A DNA stretch of 64,000 nucleotides from Microvirga splendida (GCF_016427565.1 NZ_JAELXT010000013.1:1-64000), one strand, 5' to 3'. Positions 9,350 through 17,957 are shown, counted from the stretch's first letter. A program made the numbers and translations. Notes: a model not told the origin generated them from the sequence alone.

Positions 9350-9373
9350 GGCGTTTCCTGTTGTTGTCCGGGA

Positions 9374-9679
9374 TCAGGGAATGGCGCAGCGTGCGGCGGC
9401 ACCGCGGCGCAGGGCCTCGTCGATGACTTTGGCCTGATCCTGAAGTGCGGTTTTCACATCCTGGGGCAGGTCGAGCCAGTGGCAACCGCGCAAGGCCGCC
9501 TCCAGGGCGTAGAGGGCATTCAGGTTGACGCGGCGGGGCAGCATGAACTTGAGGCGCCGGTAGGCCTCGACGGCGCCGATGGAGCGAAGCTCTCCCTCGG
9601 TGCAGATGCCGACCTCGCTCAGCCAGCCCTGCGTGACGGGGCCGATCCCCGGCAGGGTCTCGATGGGGGCATCGCTCAT
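9374..9679 (-). CDS. TfoX/Sxy C-terminal domain-like helix-hairpin-helix protein
   Basis: A 101-residue protein with a helix-hairpin-helix-like start (IETLPGIGPVTQGWLSEVGI) and the motif RRLKFMLPRRVNLNALYALEAAL that is typical of stand-alone TfoX C-terminal domains. TfoX-C domains are implicated in DNA or protein contacts, but the role of short versions like this is unknown. Its ATG overlaps the stop of the EamA gene upstream by 4 bases (ATGA), so the two are translationally coupled. The longer frame reading upstream of 9679 is only a shadow of the EamA gene. Confidence 0.8.
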   Translation of the reverse strand: MSDAPIETLPGIGPVTQGWLSEVGICTEGELRSIGAVEAYRRLKFMLPRRVNLNALYALEAALRGCHWLDLPQDVKTALQDQAKVIDEALRRGAAARCAIP

Positions 9680-10599
9680 GAGGACGTCTCCGGCTGTGTC
9701 TGTTTCGTGTGCTCGCGGGAGAGCAAGTAGAGCCCCGATGCGATCACGATGCCAGCCCCGACGAAGGTCCAAGAATCGGGCCAGTCGCCGAACAGGATGT
9801 AGCCCAGCGCGAGCATCCAGATGATCTGGCTGTAGATGAAGGGCGCCAGGATCGCCGCCGGAGCCCGGGCATGGGCGAGAACGAGGAGCCAATGCCCGAA
9901 GGCGCCATAGAAGCCGGTCGTGGCCAGGAAGAACCAGACCAGGGGCGAGGACGGGGTGGACCAGATCCAGGGCAGGGCAGGGGTCACCAGGGCGATGCCG
10001 GCAACGCTCGAATAGAGGGTCGTGGTCGCAATCGAATCGCTCGAGGCCAGCATCCGGGTCACGATGTTGTAGAAGGCATAGGCCACGGAGCCGGCGAGCG
10101 ACAGCAGGGCCGCGGGGTGCATGGTTCCCGAGCCCGGCCGCGTGATGACGAGAATGCCCACGAACCCGACGGCGATGGCGGTCAGGCGCTGCCAGCCGAT
10201 GCGCTCCCCCAGGATGGGGGCTGCCAGAAGCGCCACCAGCAGGGGCGTGGCGAAGATGATGGACTGCGTCTCGACCAGCTGCAGGTATTTCAGCGCGAGG
10301 AAATTGCACAGGGTGGAGGCGAGGAGCAGGAAGGAGCGGAGGAGCTGGAGCGGGAGGCGGCGCGTCCTGAGCGCTCCCGGCTGGGTCCGCGGGTTGATGA
10401 CCATGAAGGTGAGCAGGGCCGCCGACATGTAGCGGGCCCAGACCGTCACCATGGGGTCCACCGACTGGTTCACCCATTTGGCCGTGGCGTCGAGGCAGGA
10501 GAAGCAGAACAGTGCCGCGCACATGAGGCCGATGCCGATCATGCGGTTCCGGCGCTGGGACACTGGTTTGATCAGGGACGTGGAAACGGTATCGGCCAT
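9676..10599 (-). CDS. DMT superfamily transporter, EamA domains
   Basis: A 307-residue membrane protein with ten predicted helices arranged as two EamA repeats (roughly residues 20-150 and 165-295). EamA proteins export or import small metabolites such as amino acids, amines or nucleotides in the inner membrane. Conserved features include the AKW segment in helix 1 (LDATAKWVN) and the helix-4 motif FLALKYLQLVETQSIIFATP. It heads a two-gene operon with the TfoX-C-like gene. The substrate is not predictable. Confidence 0.86.
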   Translation of the reverse strand: MADTVSTSLIKPVSQRRNRMIGIGLMCAALFCFSCLDATAKWVNQSVDPMVTVWARYMSAALLTFMVINPRTQPGALRTRRLPLQLLRSFLLLASTLCNFLALKYLQLVETQSIIFATPLLVALLAAPILGERIGWQRLTAIAVGFVGILVITRPGSGTMHPAALLSLAGSVAYAFYNIVTRMLASSDSIATTTLYSSVAGIALVTPALPWIWSTPSSPLVWFFLATTGFYGAFGHWLLVLAHARAPAAILAPFIYSQIIWMLALGYILFGDWPDSWTFVGAGIVIASGLYLLSREHTKQTQPETSS

Positions 10600-10685
10600 C
10601 GGAGGATGGTAGCGGCAGCTTCATCCCGATGCGAATACCCGCAGCGCACGCCCCTCGTGCACTGCCGGCAGGGGTGGCAGGTGCG

Positions 10686-11213
10686 TCAGGCGGTTGCGGC
10701 GAGCTCCGGCTCGACGGCTTCCAGCCCGTCGACCTCGTCGTCGGCCTCGAAGCCGCTCTGATCGGCTCCCGTGAGGCCAGCCAGATTCTTGGCCGCCTTC
10801 CGGAGGAGCTTGCGCAGGCGCTTGCGGTCCTTGTTGTCGAAGCCCTGGAGCAGTTCGCCCTCGACCTCGTCCCACAGGGCATCGATGGCGGCGGCCTTTC
10901 GCTTGCCTTCCTTGGTAAGCTTCACGCGCACGACCCGGGCATCGCCGGGCTCAGTGTGGCGCTCCACAAGCTTGAGGGCGGACAGCCGCGAGACGGTCTT
11001 GGAGGCGGTCGGCGGGCGCACTCGCAGGATGGCGGCCAATTCTCCCATGGTCATGGGACCGGACGTGCCGAGGGCCTGCAGAACCTGTTCCTGGCCGGCG
11101 AACAGGCCGAGTTCGGAAAGCTTGTCGCCCGTCCGGCTTCGATGCAGGCGCGAGGCTTGAACCAGAGCCCATCCGACGCTCTTGATGCTCGGATGCTTGT
11201 TGTCGGTTTCCAT
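10686..11213 (-). CDS. MarR family transcriptional regulator
   Basis: A 175-residue winged-helix DNA-binding protein. The core (MTMGELAAILRVRPPTASKTVSRLSALKLVERH) is the helix-turn-helix, followed by the wing DARVVRVKLTKEGK. A basic and acidic C-terminal tail (KDRKRLRKLLRKAAKNLAG) extends past the usual domain. The ATG at 11213 is chosen because it gives normal family length; in-frame alternatives at 11246 and 11297 exist. MarR proteins usually sense a small ligand and control nearby genes; here the adjacent EamA exporter, transcribed in the same direction about 90 bases downstream, is a reasonable target. Confidence 0.83.
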   Translation of the reverse strand: METDNKHPSIKSVGWALVQASRLHRSRTGDKLSELGLFAGQEQVLQALGTSGPMTMGELAAILRVRPPTASKTVSRLSALKLVERHTEPGDARVVRVKLTKEGKRKAAAIDALWDEVEGELLQGFDNKDRKRLRKLLRKAAKNLAGLTGADQSGFEADDEVDGLEAVEPELAATA

Positions 11214-11317
11214 CCATCCCTCGCTCTTCGAAGCTCTGCCTTTCATAGCATGGACGCGACTCATGACGGTACGATGACAAGCCGGCTCATTGTTCACAGG
11301 CTAAGGATCGGGAGGGC

Positions 11318-12160
11318 TCAAGCGTCCCGCGAAAGGGCGCTCTCATGCCAGCGGCGCAGGAGAAGATGGCTGATGCCGGCGAGCAGGAGATAAAGAACGA
11401 TCCCGGTCAGCGCCAGGAGAACGAGGGCTGCGAACAGACGCGGGATGTTGAGGCGGTATTGGCTTTCGATGATGCGATAGGCCAGTCCCGAGCCGGCACC
11501 CGCCGATCCTGCCGCCATCTCGGCCACCACGGCGCCGATGAGCGAGAGTCCGCCGGCGATCCGCAGGCCCGTCAGGAAGGCCGACAGGGCGGCCGGGCGG
11601 CGCAGGTACCACAGGGCCTTGAGCCGGGACCGGAAGCGCGCAAGCGGCCGGTTAGCTGCGGGGGCGCCATAGAGCCCGAACAGTTCCATCAGGTTGCGGT
11701 CGACCGATTGAAGGCCCAGCATCGTGTTCGAGAGAACCGGGAAGAAGGCGACGAGCCAGGCGCAGGTCAGGACCGCAGCATCCTGCGGCATGTAGATCAG
11801 GAGCAGCGGCGCGATGGCGATGACCGGCGTGACCTGCAGCACGATGGCGAAGGGGTAGAGCGAGTATTCGACGATCCGCGACAGGCTCAAGAGCACGGCC
11901 AGGAACACGCCGCCGAGCACGGCGAGCACCAGGCCTAGGAGCGTCGTCTGGAGCGTGGTGAAAAGAGAAGCCCGGAGAAGCGGCCAGTCGGTCACGATGG
12001 TCGTTGCGATCAGGCTGGGAGCCGGCAGGATGTAGGGCGGAACGCCGTTCAGGCGCACATAGCCCTCCCAGGCCGCAAGAGCCGCGGCGAAAACCGCAAG
12101 GGGCAGGATGAGCCTGACAGGGTTGCCCCGCTTGGGCGCAGGAGTGACGTGAGAAGCCAT
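11318..12160 (-). CDS. ABC transporter permease (SsuC/ThiX type)
   Basis: A 280-residue inner-membrane permease of the BPD_transp_1 family with about six helices. Near residues 185-230 it has the loop that contacts the ATPase (ALSAFLTGLRIAGGLSLIGAVVAEM). It forms the channel for the NMT1/THI5-type importer encoded in the same operon. The ATG at 12160 shares its A with the ATPase stop codon (TGATG), and GGAGGA lies upstream, so I prefer it over 12211, which is inside the ATPase gene. The substrate may be a pyrimidine, sulfonate, nitrate or flavin-like compound. Confidence 0.87.
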   Translation of the reverse strand: MASHVTPAPKRGNPVRLILPLAVFAAALAAWEGYVRLNGVPPYILPAPSLIATTIVTDWPLLRASLFTTLQTTLLGLVLAVLGGVFLAVLLSLSRIVEYSLYPFAIVLQVTPVIAIAPLLLIYMPQDAAVLTCAWLVAFFPVLSNTMLGLQSVDRNLMELFGLYGAPAANRPLARFRSRLKALWYLRRPAALSAFLTGLRIAGGLSLIGAVVAEMAAGSAGAGSGLAYRIIESQYRLNIPRLFAALVLLALTGIVLYLLLAGISHLLLRRWHESALSRDA

Positions 12161-12960
12161 CACAAGTGCTCCTCCGTCTGCTCCAGCAGGATCTGCGAGA
12201 TCTGTCCGCACAGCGCCGCATAGCGAGGGCTGGTGCGAAAGTCCTTCGGTCTCGGCCCAGGCGGTTCGCCGGGGATTTCGGCGACGATGCGGCCGGGGCG
12301 CCGGGACATCACCGCGATGCGGCTCGACAGATAGGCGCTCTCGTAGACCGAATGCGTCACGAACACGATCGTGCAGCCGAGCTCGCTCTGCAGCCTCAGG
12401 AGATCGTCGTTGAGCCGGAAGCGGGCGATCTCGTCGAGAGCCGCGAAGGGCTCATCCATCAGCAGCAGCCGAGGCCTGATCGAGAGCGCCCGTGCAATCG
12501 ACACGCGCATCCTCATGCCGCCCGAAAGCTCGCGCGGATAGGCCTTCGCGAAGTCCTCCAGGCCGACGAGGGCGAGGCTCTCGGCGATGCGCTCCCGCGC
12601 ATCGCGCCGCGACACGCCGCGCAGCTGCAGGGGCAGCCAGACATTGCTCGCCACATCGGCCCAGGGCATCAGCGTCGCCTCCTGAAACACGAAGCCGATC
12701 TCGCTGCGGTGATCGGCGTTCGTCGAGCCCGGCCAGGTCACCTGTCCCGCCGTCGGTGCAGCCAGCCCCGCAACGAGGCGCAGCACCGTCGATTTCCCGC
12801 AGCCGGAGGGGCCGAGGAGAGACACGAACTCGCCCGCACGAATGCTGAGGTCGAAGCCGGCAAGCGCCGTCACACCGTTGGCGAAGACCTTGCTGATGTC
12901 ATGCAAGGTGACGAGCTCCGGAGAGCCGTTTCGTGACGTCAAAGGCGGGGGTTCGCTCAT
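12160..12960 (-). CDS. ABC transporter ATP-binding protein (SsuB/TauB type)
   Basis: A 266-residue ATPase with Walker A GPSGCGKST near residue 50, signature LSGGMRMRVSIARALS near residue 143, Walker B LLLMDEPFAALDE near residue 167 and switch His in VFVTHSVYE near residue 200. It powers the importer whose permease is encoded immediately downstream (one-base overlap). Upstream, 13 bases separate it from a small secreted-protein gene. Confidence 0.9.
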   Translation of the reverse strand: MSEPPPLTSRNGSPELVTLHDISKVFANGVTALAGFDLSIRAGEFVSLLGPSGCGKSTVLRLVAGLAAPTAGQVTWPGSTNADHRSEIGFVFQEATLMPWADVASNVWLPLQLRGVSRRDARERIAESLALVGLEDFAKAYPRELSGGMRMRVSIARALSIRPRLLLMDEPFAALDEIARFRLNDDLLRLQSELGCTIVFVTHSVYESAYLSSRIAVMSRRPGRIVAEIPGEPPGPRPKDFRTSPRYAALCGQISQILLEQTEEHL

Positions 12961-12973
12961 CGAGATGGCCGTT

Positions 12974-13450
12974 TCACCGGGAACCTTGCGGTGCAGGTTC
13001 GCACGTCATGCTCCACGGCTGCCTGTCTTCGACGATCCGGCCTTGTTTGAGCATATGGTCGAATTGCTCCCGAGATAAACCTCTGGCGTGAAGCATGGCG
13101 GAAGCTTTGAGGCCGGCCAGGGAGGGCCAGGCGACCAGGACTTCTTCCTTGCGCCCCATGAACATATCCGTTCGCGCTGCGGACACGCTGTGCCCGTCGA
13201 TGGATGTATCCCAGCTTTCAGCCGTCGACAGAGGGCCAAGATCTCTCGGAGGGTTCGGTGCATTCCACCAGTGCAGCGCAATGCTGGCTCCGCCGCCATT
13301 GGACCAGGAGCAGAAAAGCTGATCGGTATGACCGAGGGCAGGAGGCTGAAGGCCCGAGACCGCAATCCGCTCGACCGCGACGGCAGCCGGCTTCATGTCG
13401 GCAGGCAGAGCCAGCAACAAGCCTGCAGCAACCCACAGCACATCAGGCAT
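12974..13450 (-). CDS. Secreted or membrane-anchored protein of unknown function inside an ABC operon
   Basis: A 158-residue protein I do not recognise. The start MPDVLWVAAGLLLALPAD is hydrophobic and reads as a short signal peptide or anchor. The rest is Trp-rich (SWSNGGGASIALHWWN, TAESWD, AWPSLAG, QPWSM) and has two cysteines, LFCSW and MTCEP. It lies in the same orientation between the binding-protein gene (12 bases away) and the ATPase gene (13 bases away), and its ribosome site GAGGAAGGG overlaps the stop of the binding-protein gene. That spacing supports a real, co-translated gene and a role with the transporter in the periplasm. Confidence 0.65.
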   Translation of the reverse strand: MPDVLWVAAGLLLALPADMKPAAVAVERIAVSGLQPPALGHTDQLFCSWSNGGGASIALHWWNAPNPPRDLGPLSTAESWDTSIDGHSVSAARTDMFMGRKEEVLVAWPSLAGLKASAMLHARGLSREQFDHMLKQGRIVEDRQPWSMTCEPAPQGSR

Positions 13451-13462
13451 AGGAGCCCTTCC

Positions 13463-14488
13463 TCACTTGCGAGGCTTCAGCTCAAGGCCCACGCCCTTGT
13501 TCACGAACTGGAGCGTATAGGCCTTCCGGTAGTCGAGGTCCGGCTTGAAGAGGCCGGCCTTCACCATCTTGTCGAAGAAGTCCTTCATGCGCGCATCCGT
13601 CATGGCGCCGATGCCGAGGCTTTGCGCGTCGCCGGAATCGACGATGCCGTGTTCCTTCATCTTGGCATGGGAATAGGCGAGAAGCTCGTCTGTCATCTCC
13701 GGGTTGTCGCGCTTGATGAGCTCCTTGGCCTTCGTGTTGTCGCCGTAGAGATAGTTGTACCAGCCGATGGTAGAGGCATCGACGAAGCGCTGCACGAGAT
13801 CGGGGTTTGTCTCCACCACCTCGCGGCGCGTCTCTACCGTGGTGGAGTAGGAGCTGAAGCCGTGATCGGCGAGCAGGAACACGTTGGGTTTGAATCCCGC
13901 AGCCTTCTCGATGGTGAGGGGCTCCGAGGTGACATAGCCCTGCTGCACGGCTTGGCTGTTGGCGATGAAGGGCGCCGGGTTGAAGCCGAAGGGCTTCACC
14001 TGCTCGTCCCTGAAGCCGTGCTCGGCCTTCATCCACTGGAAGAAGGTGGCGACCGCGTCCTTGGACAGCAGGATGTCGTTCGATTTCTTCAGATCCGCGA
14101 AGCTGTCGAGTCCCTGGCCCGGATGGCTCATGAGGATCTGCGGCTCCTTCTGGAAATGGGCCGCCACCACGACGGTGGGAATGTCCTTCTCCACGGCCGA
14201 GAAGGCCTGGATCATGCTGCCGCCCATGTAGAAGTCGAGCTTGCCGACAGTCATGAGCATGCGGTTGCTGGCGCGCGGACCGCCCGGCACGATGGTGACC
14301 TTCAGGCCGTATTTCTCGTAAGTACCGTCGGCGAGCGCCTGGTAGTAGCCGCCGTGCTCCCCTTGCGCGAGCCAGTTGGTGCCGAAGGTCACTTCCGTCA
14401 GCGGCTGCTGCGCCAGGGCGCTTCCCGCGCCCCAGGCGAGGCCGGCCGCCAGCATTCCTGCCACCCAAGCCTTCCGCATCATGCGCAT
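13463..14488 (-). CDS. NMT1/THI5-like ABC transporter substrate-binding protein
   Basis: A 341-residue periplasmic binding protein with signal peptide MRMMRKAWVAGMLAAGLAWG and cleavage near ALAQQ (residue 27). The mature N-terminus (TFGTNWLAQGEHGGYYQAL, then YEKYGLKVTIVPGGP) is characteristic of the NMT1/THI5-like family, whose members bind pyrimidine precursors of thiamine, riboflavin or other heterocycles. It heads a four-gene operon: binding protein, unknown secreted protein, ATPase, permease. No thiamine or flavin riboswitch is visible in the roughly 100 bases upstream, so the substrate stays open. Confidence 0.85.
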   Translation of the reverse strand: MRMMRKAWVAGMLAAGLAWGAGSALAQQPLTEVTFGTNWLAQGEHGGYYQALADGTYEKYGLKVTIVPGGPRASNRMLMTVGKLDFYMGGSMIQAFSAVEKDIPTVVVAAHFQKEPQILMSHPGQGLDSFADLKKSNDILLSKDAVATFFQWMKAEHGFRDEQVKPFGFNPAPFIANSQAVQQGYVTSEPLTIEKAAGFKPNVFLLADHGFSSYSTTVETRREVVETNPDLVQRFVDASTIGWYNYLYGDNTKAKELIKRDNPEMTDELLAYSHAKMKEHGIVDSGDAQSLGIGAMTDARMKDFFDKMVKAGLFKPDLDYRKAYTLQFVNKGVGLELKPRK

Positions 14489-14588
14489 TCACTCCGTCGC
14501 TTCGGCACCTTGCCGGCCGCGTCCGCTTCTGCGCGGTCCGGCGAGGCTTGGCAAGGTCCGCAGCGTCAGGAGGAGGCCCCGAGGCGGA

Positions 14589-16154
14589 TCATTCCACGAA
14601 CCAGGGATATGTCCAGGTCTCCGTCAGGGCCCGGTTGCCGGCCCGCAGGAAGGCGCGCAGATCCGTGGACTGGCCCGGCTCCAGCCGCACGTCGATAGCG
14701 GCGCGGAAGCCATCGATGTGGGGATTGGGCATGATGAAGGTGTTGGTGATCTGGCCCGTGGACGTGGAGGGGACCAGCTGCACCTGCTCCGGAGCGCTGA
14801 AGTAATAGGGCAGGTCGCCTCCGGCAAAGTCGATGATGAAGCGGCGATGCCGGGGGTCGCTTGGCGCGTTCGAGCCGCTGGCGCGCGGCGGGGTCTGGAA
14901 GGTGTTCACCGCCTTGCCGCCCGGATGCATGCCGCCGATCGCGGCTGCGGCCCTCAGGCGATAGGAGACGACGACTTCCTGCCCCGGCTCGTAGGGCCGG
15001 TTCGGCTGCCAATAGGCGACGATGTTGTCCTGGGTCTCGTCCGCCGTCGGGATCTCGACCAGCTCCACCCAGCCTTCGCCCCATTGCCCGACGGGCTCGA
15101 CCCAGTAGCCGGGCCGCTGGTGGTAATGCGCCTCCAGGTCCTGGTAGTGCTCGAACACCCGGTCGCGCTGCATCAGGCCGAAGCCGCGTGGGTTGTTGTC
15201 GCTGAAGGACGAGATCGTCTTCTTTTCCGGGTTGCGCAGGGGGCGCCAGATCCACTCGCCGGCGCCCGACTGCATGAGCAGGCCGTCCGAATCGTGCAGC
15301 TCCTGCCGGAAGTCGTCGGTGGGCTTCCGGTCGTTCTCGCCCTCGAAATACATGGAGGTGAGGGGGGCAAGCCCCACATTGGTGAGGGTCTTCCGGGGGA
15401 AGAGCGTGGCCGTCACGTCGATGGTGGTTTCCTTCGACGGATAGACCTCGAACCGATAGGCGCCGGCCACTGACGGGCTATCAAGAAGCGCGTAGATGAC
15501 CGCCCGATCCTCGTTCGGCTTCGGCAGTTCGACCCAGAACTCGCGGAAGTGCGGGAACTCCTCCGCCTCTCCGCCTTCCACGTTGATCGCAAGCCCGCGG
15601 GCCGAGAGGCCGTATTTCTGGCCGGCTCCGAGGAAACGGAAATAGCTCGCGCCCAGGAAGGCGATGAGCTCGTCCATCACCTTGGGGGTGTTCAGCGGGT
15701 AGTGCAGCCGGAAGCCCGCAAAGCCCAGGTTGACCGGCAGCGGCCGCTCGATCTTGTTGCGGCCGTAGTCGAACAGCTCCCGCTGGTAGGGGATCGGGGT
15801 CGGTACGCCGTCGCGGATGACGTTCACCGTCACCGGCTTCTGGTAGAGGAAGCCGAGGTGGAAGAGCTGCATCCGGAACGGCCCGCTGCCCGATCCGAGC
15901 AGTGCCTTGTCCGGGCGGAAGCGGATGTCGCGGTAATCGTCGAAGCTGAGCCGGTTCAGGGGCTCCGGCAGCTGGGAGGGCGGAGCCTCGAAGGGCGCGG
16001 TCGACAGCTCGCGGGCCCGGCGCACCACATCCTCGTAGCGGAACGGATTGGGCTGCGGCACCCCGTTCTGCTGCGCGAAAGCTTGGCTTGATGCGGACAG
16101 AGCCGTGGCTGCGAGCAGGCTTTGCAGGAGGGTGCGGCGGGACAGGGTCATCAT
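14589..16154 (-). CDS. Periplasmic glucan protein, OpgG/OpgD (MdoG) family, first copy
   Basis: A 521-residue protein with a twin-arginine signal (SRRTLLQSLLAATALSASSQAFA). It belongs to the family that acts on osmoregulated periplasmic beta-glucans; E. coli OpgD has been shown to be a beta-1,2-glucanase and the family was classed as GH186. Conserved segments include FRYEDVVRRARELS, FLGASYFRFLG, HDSDGL and NPRGFGLMQRDR. I start at the ATG pair at 16149-16154 because it begins the Tat signal; the frame extends upstream without support. No opgH glucosyltransferase gene is adjacent. A paralogue lies at 28307-29896. Confidence 0.88.
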   Translation of the reverse strand: MMTLSRRTLLQSLLAATALSASSQAFAQQNGVPQPNPFRYEDVVRRARELSTAPFEAPPSQLPEPLNRLSFDDYRDIRFRPDKALLGSGSGPFRMQLFHLGFLYQKPVTVNVIRDGVPTPIPYQRELFDYGRNKIERPLPVNLGFAGFRLHYPLNTPKVMDELIAFLGASYFRFLGAGQKYGLSARGLAINVEGGEAEEFPHFREFWVELPKPNEDRAVIYALLDSPSVAGAYRFEVYPSKETTIDVTATLFPRKTLTNVGLAPLTSMYFEGENDRKPTDDFRQELHDSDGLLMQSGAGEWIWRPLRNPEKKTISSFSDNNPRGFGLMQRDRVFEHYQDLEAHYHQRPGYWVEPVGQWGEGWVELVEIPTADETQDNIVAYWQPNRPYEPGQEVVVSYRLRAAAAIGGMHPGGKAVNTFQTPPRASGSNAPSDPRHRRFIIDFAGGDLPYYFSAPEQVQLVPSTSTGQITNTFIMPNPHIDGFRAAIDVRLEPGQSTDLRAFLRAGNRALTETWTYPWFVE

Positions 16155-16326
16155 GGCGGTGGAGCGGTTCTCGTCTTGGAAAAGGCGGGGCTCAGGAGCC
16201 CGGAATATGGGGCCGGAGCCCCCATCCGTGTAGCTCGGCCGCTTAATGGAAGCTGAATGGTGATGCGGCCAGGACACAGGTCCCGGCAGGGTTAAAAAAA
16301 TCCTCCGGGAGGGCCCGAAAGCTCTT

Positions 16327-16340
16327 GTGATCCAGATCAA
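16327..16340. promoter_or_regulatory. Candidate FNR/FixK/CRP-family binding site
   Basis: GTGAT-CCAG-ATCAA differs by one base from the FNR/FixK consensus TTGAT-N4-ATCAA. Read one base to the left (TGTGA-N6-TCAAA), it differs by one base from the CRP consensus. It lies 173 bases from the opgG-like start and about 450 bases from the decarboxylase start. Confidence 0.4.
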
Positions 16341-16546
16341 ATATGCTTATCTCCCGCTTGCCCAATTTCGCACGTGCCTGTGGTCGTGTGTCGGTTGGTG
16401 GGCATCCGGACAAGAGGCCGGACAGCCGCCCGAGAGCGCTCTAGCTCTCGATACCCCTAACCGGCAGCCGGAGGCGAAAACCGGCGTACTTCGCTCTCAG
16501 CGGGGGACGCGACTTAAAGCAACGACGAACGGGCTTTTTTGGTCTC

Positions 16547-16790
16547 GTTGACCCTCCAAAGGTCAACACCGAAGAGGCTTGTTTATCATTGCCAGGCGTG
16601 CGGATGGAGTATCCCCATCCAATCCAAGGCAGCATCGTCGGGTGAAGAGCCCATCGCGCTTGTCGTGTCTCCATCGCACGAAGCGGGATGCCATCTTCCC
16701 TCGCTGACGCCGGACGGCAGGAATTCCTGATCGTCTGAATTTCAATCCGGAGGCTTGAAGACCTCCATTGAACCTTTGGTGGGGAGAGCG
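16547..16790 (+). ncRNA. Candidate structured leader of the ornithine decarboxylase gene (possible speF element)
   Basis: The leader starts with a perfect 7-bp hairpin (GTTGACC 16547-16553, GGTCAAC 16561-16567, loop CTCCAAA). Close to the start codon GGAGG (16749-16753) can pair with CCTCC (16760-16764), while the latter can alternatively pair with the GGGGAG ribosome site, which suggests mutually exclusive folds. Rfam describes a speF leader RNA upstream of alphaproteobacterial ornithine decarboxylase genes; position and gene match, but I cannot run a covariance search. Confidence 0.4.
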
Positions 16791-16792
16791 CC

Positions 16793-17947
16793 ATGACTCA
16801 GCGCATCCGTGAATTTCTGCGTAACCGACGTGAGGACGGCCCGTGCGTGGTTGTCGACCTCGAGGTCGTGCGCGACAACTACTCGAAGTTTGCCCGTGCG
16901 CTCCCCGACACGCGCGTGTTCTACGCCGTGAAGGCGAACCCGGAGCCGCAGGTGCTCAAGCTCCTGGCCGAGCTCGGCTCGTGCTTCGACACCGCGTCCG
17001 TGGTCGAGATCCAGCTTGCGCTGGATGCCGGCGCAACGCCCGATCGCATCTCGTTCGGCAACACGATCAAGAAGGAGCGCGACATCGTTCGTGCGCTCGA
17101 GCTTGGCGTGCGCCTCTATGCGGTCGACTGCGAGGTCGAGGTCGAGAAGATCGCCCGTGCGGCCGAGACGGCCGGCATCGAGGCCTCCGACGTGAAGGTG
17201 TTCTGCCGCATTCTGTGCGACGGCGCCGGCGCCGAGTGGCCGCTCTCCCGCAAGTTCGGCTGCGTGCCCGAGATGGCCGTGGACGTGCTGGAGCATGCCT
17301 ATCGTCAGGGCCTTGAGGCTTACGGCGTGTCGTTCCACGTGGGCTCGCAGCAGCGCAACACCGAAGCCTGGGATCAGGCTCTCGGTTCCGCGTCCGCGAT
17401 CTTCCGTGAATGCGCACACCGCGGCATCCACCTGTCGATGGTCAATCTCGGCGGCGGCTTCCCGACGAAGTACCTGAAGACGGTCCCGATGGTCGAAGCC
17501 TATGGCGAGTCGATCTTCCGGGCGCTGTCGAAGCACTTCGGCAACCGCATCCCGGAGACGATCATCGAGCCGGGCCGCGGCATGGTCGGCAATGCCGGCA
17601 TGATCGAGGCCGAGGTCGTCCTGATCTCCAAGAAGAGCCAGGACGAGGACGAGGTGCGCTGGGTCTATCTCGACATCGGCAAGTTCGGCGGTCTCGCCGA
17701 GACGATGGACGAGTCGATCCGCTACCCGATCCTCAGCGAGCGCGACCACGACCGCAAGGTTCCGTGCGTGCTCGCCGGCCCGACCTGCGACTCGGCCGAC
17801 GTTCTCTACGAGAAGGAGCCTTATCCGCTCCCCGTCTCGCTGGAGATCGGCGACAAGGTGCTGATCGAAGGCACGGGGGCCTACACGACCACCTACTCGG
17901 CGGTCGCGTTCAACGGCTTCCCGCCCCTGAAGTCCTACGTGATCTGA
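16793..17947 (+). CDS. Ornithine (or ornithine/lysine) decarboxylase, PLP fold III
   Basis: A 384-residue enzyme of the eukaryotic-like (alanine racemase fold) decarboxylase family that converts ornithine to putrescine. The PLP lysine is Lys47 in YAVKANP, the glycine-rich phosphate loop is in NLGGGFPTKY, and the catalytic Cys332 is in GPTCDSADV, which is typical for ornithine decarboxylase; some alphaproteobacterial members also use lysine. ATG at 16793 follows GGTGGGGAGAG. A GNAT gene follows 130 bases later and homospermidine synthase lies 2.3 kb on, giving the ornithine-putrescine-homospermidine route. Regulation is probably through the long upstream leader. Confidence 0.9.
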   Translation: MTQRIREFLRNRREDGPCVVVDLEVVRDNYSKFARALPDTRVFYAVKANPEPQVLKLLAELGSCFDTASVVEIQLALDAGATPDRISFGNTIKKERDIVRALELGVRLYAVDCEVEVEKIARAAETAGIEASDVKVFCRILCDGAGAEWPLSRKFGCVPEMAVDVLEHAYRQGLEAYGVSFHVGSQQRNTEAWDQALGSASAIFRECAHRGIHLSMVNLGGGFPTKYLKTVPMVEAYGESIFRALSKHFGNRIPETIIEPGRGMVGNAGMIEAEVVLISKKSQDEDEVRWVYLDIGKFGGLAETMDESIRYPILSERDHDRKVPCVLAGPTCDSADVLYEKEPYPLPVSLEIGDKVLIEGTGAYTTTYSAVAFNGFPPLKSYVI

Positions 17948-17957
17948 TTCACGTTCC

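Larger units (their letters stand above)
16155..16792. other. Long divergent intergenic region: opgG-like promoter and ornithine decarboxylase leader
   Basis: Nearly 640 bases without a supported gene. It contains an FNR/FixK/CRP-like site at 16327-16340 and, nearer the decarboxylase, a structured stretch (16547-16790) with several inverted repeats. An imperfect inverted repeat TCCCGG...CCGGGA brackets an A-rich loop around 16282-16311. The frame at 16539-16730 starts with TTG and has no clear ribosome site. Confidence 0.6.

Noticed and set aside
14489-14588. Thiamine or flavin riboswitch upstream of the NMT1/THI5-type importer
   Set aside because: The space is only about 100 bases and holds none of the conserved riboswitch core words I would expect.
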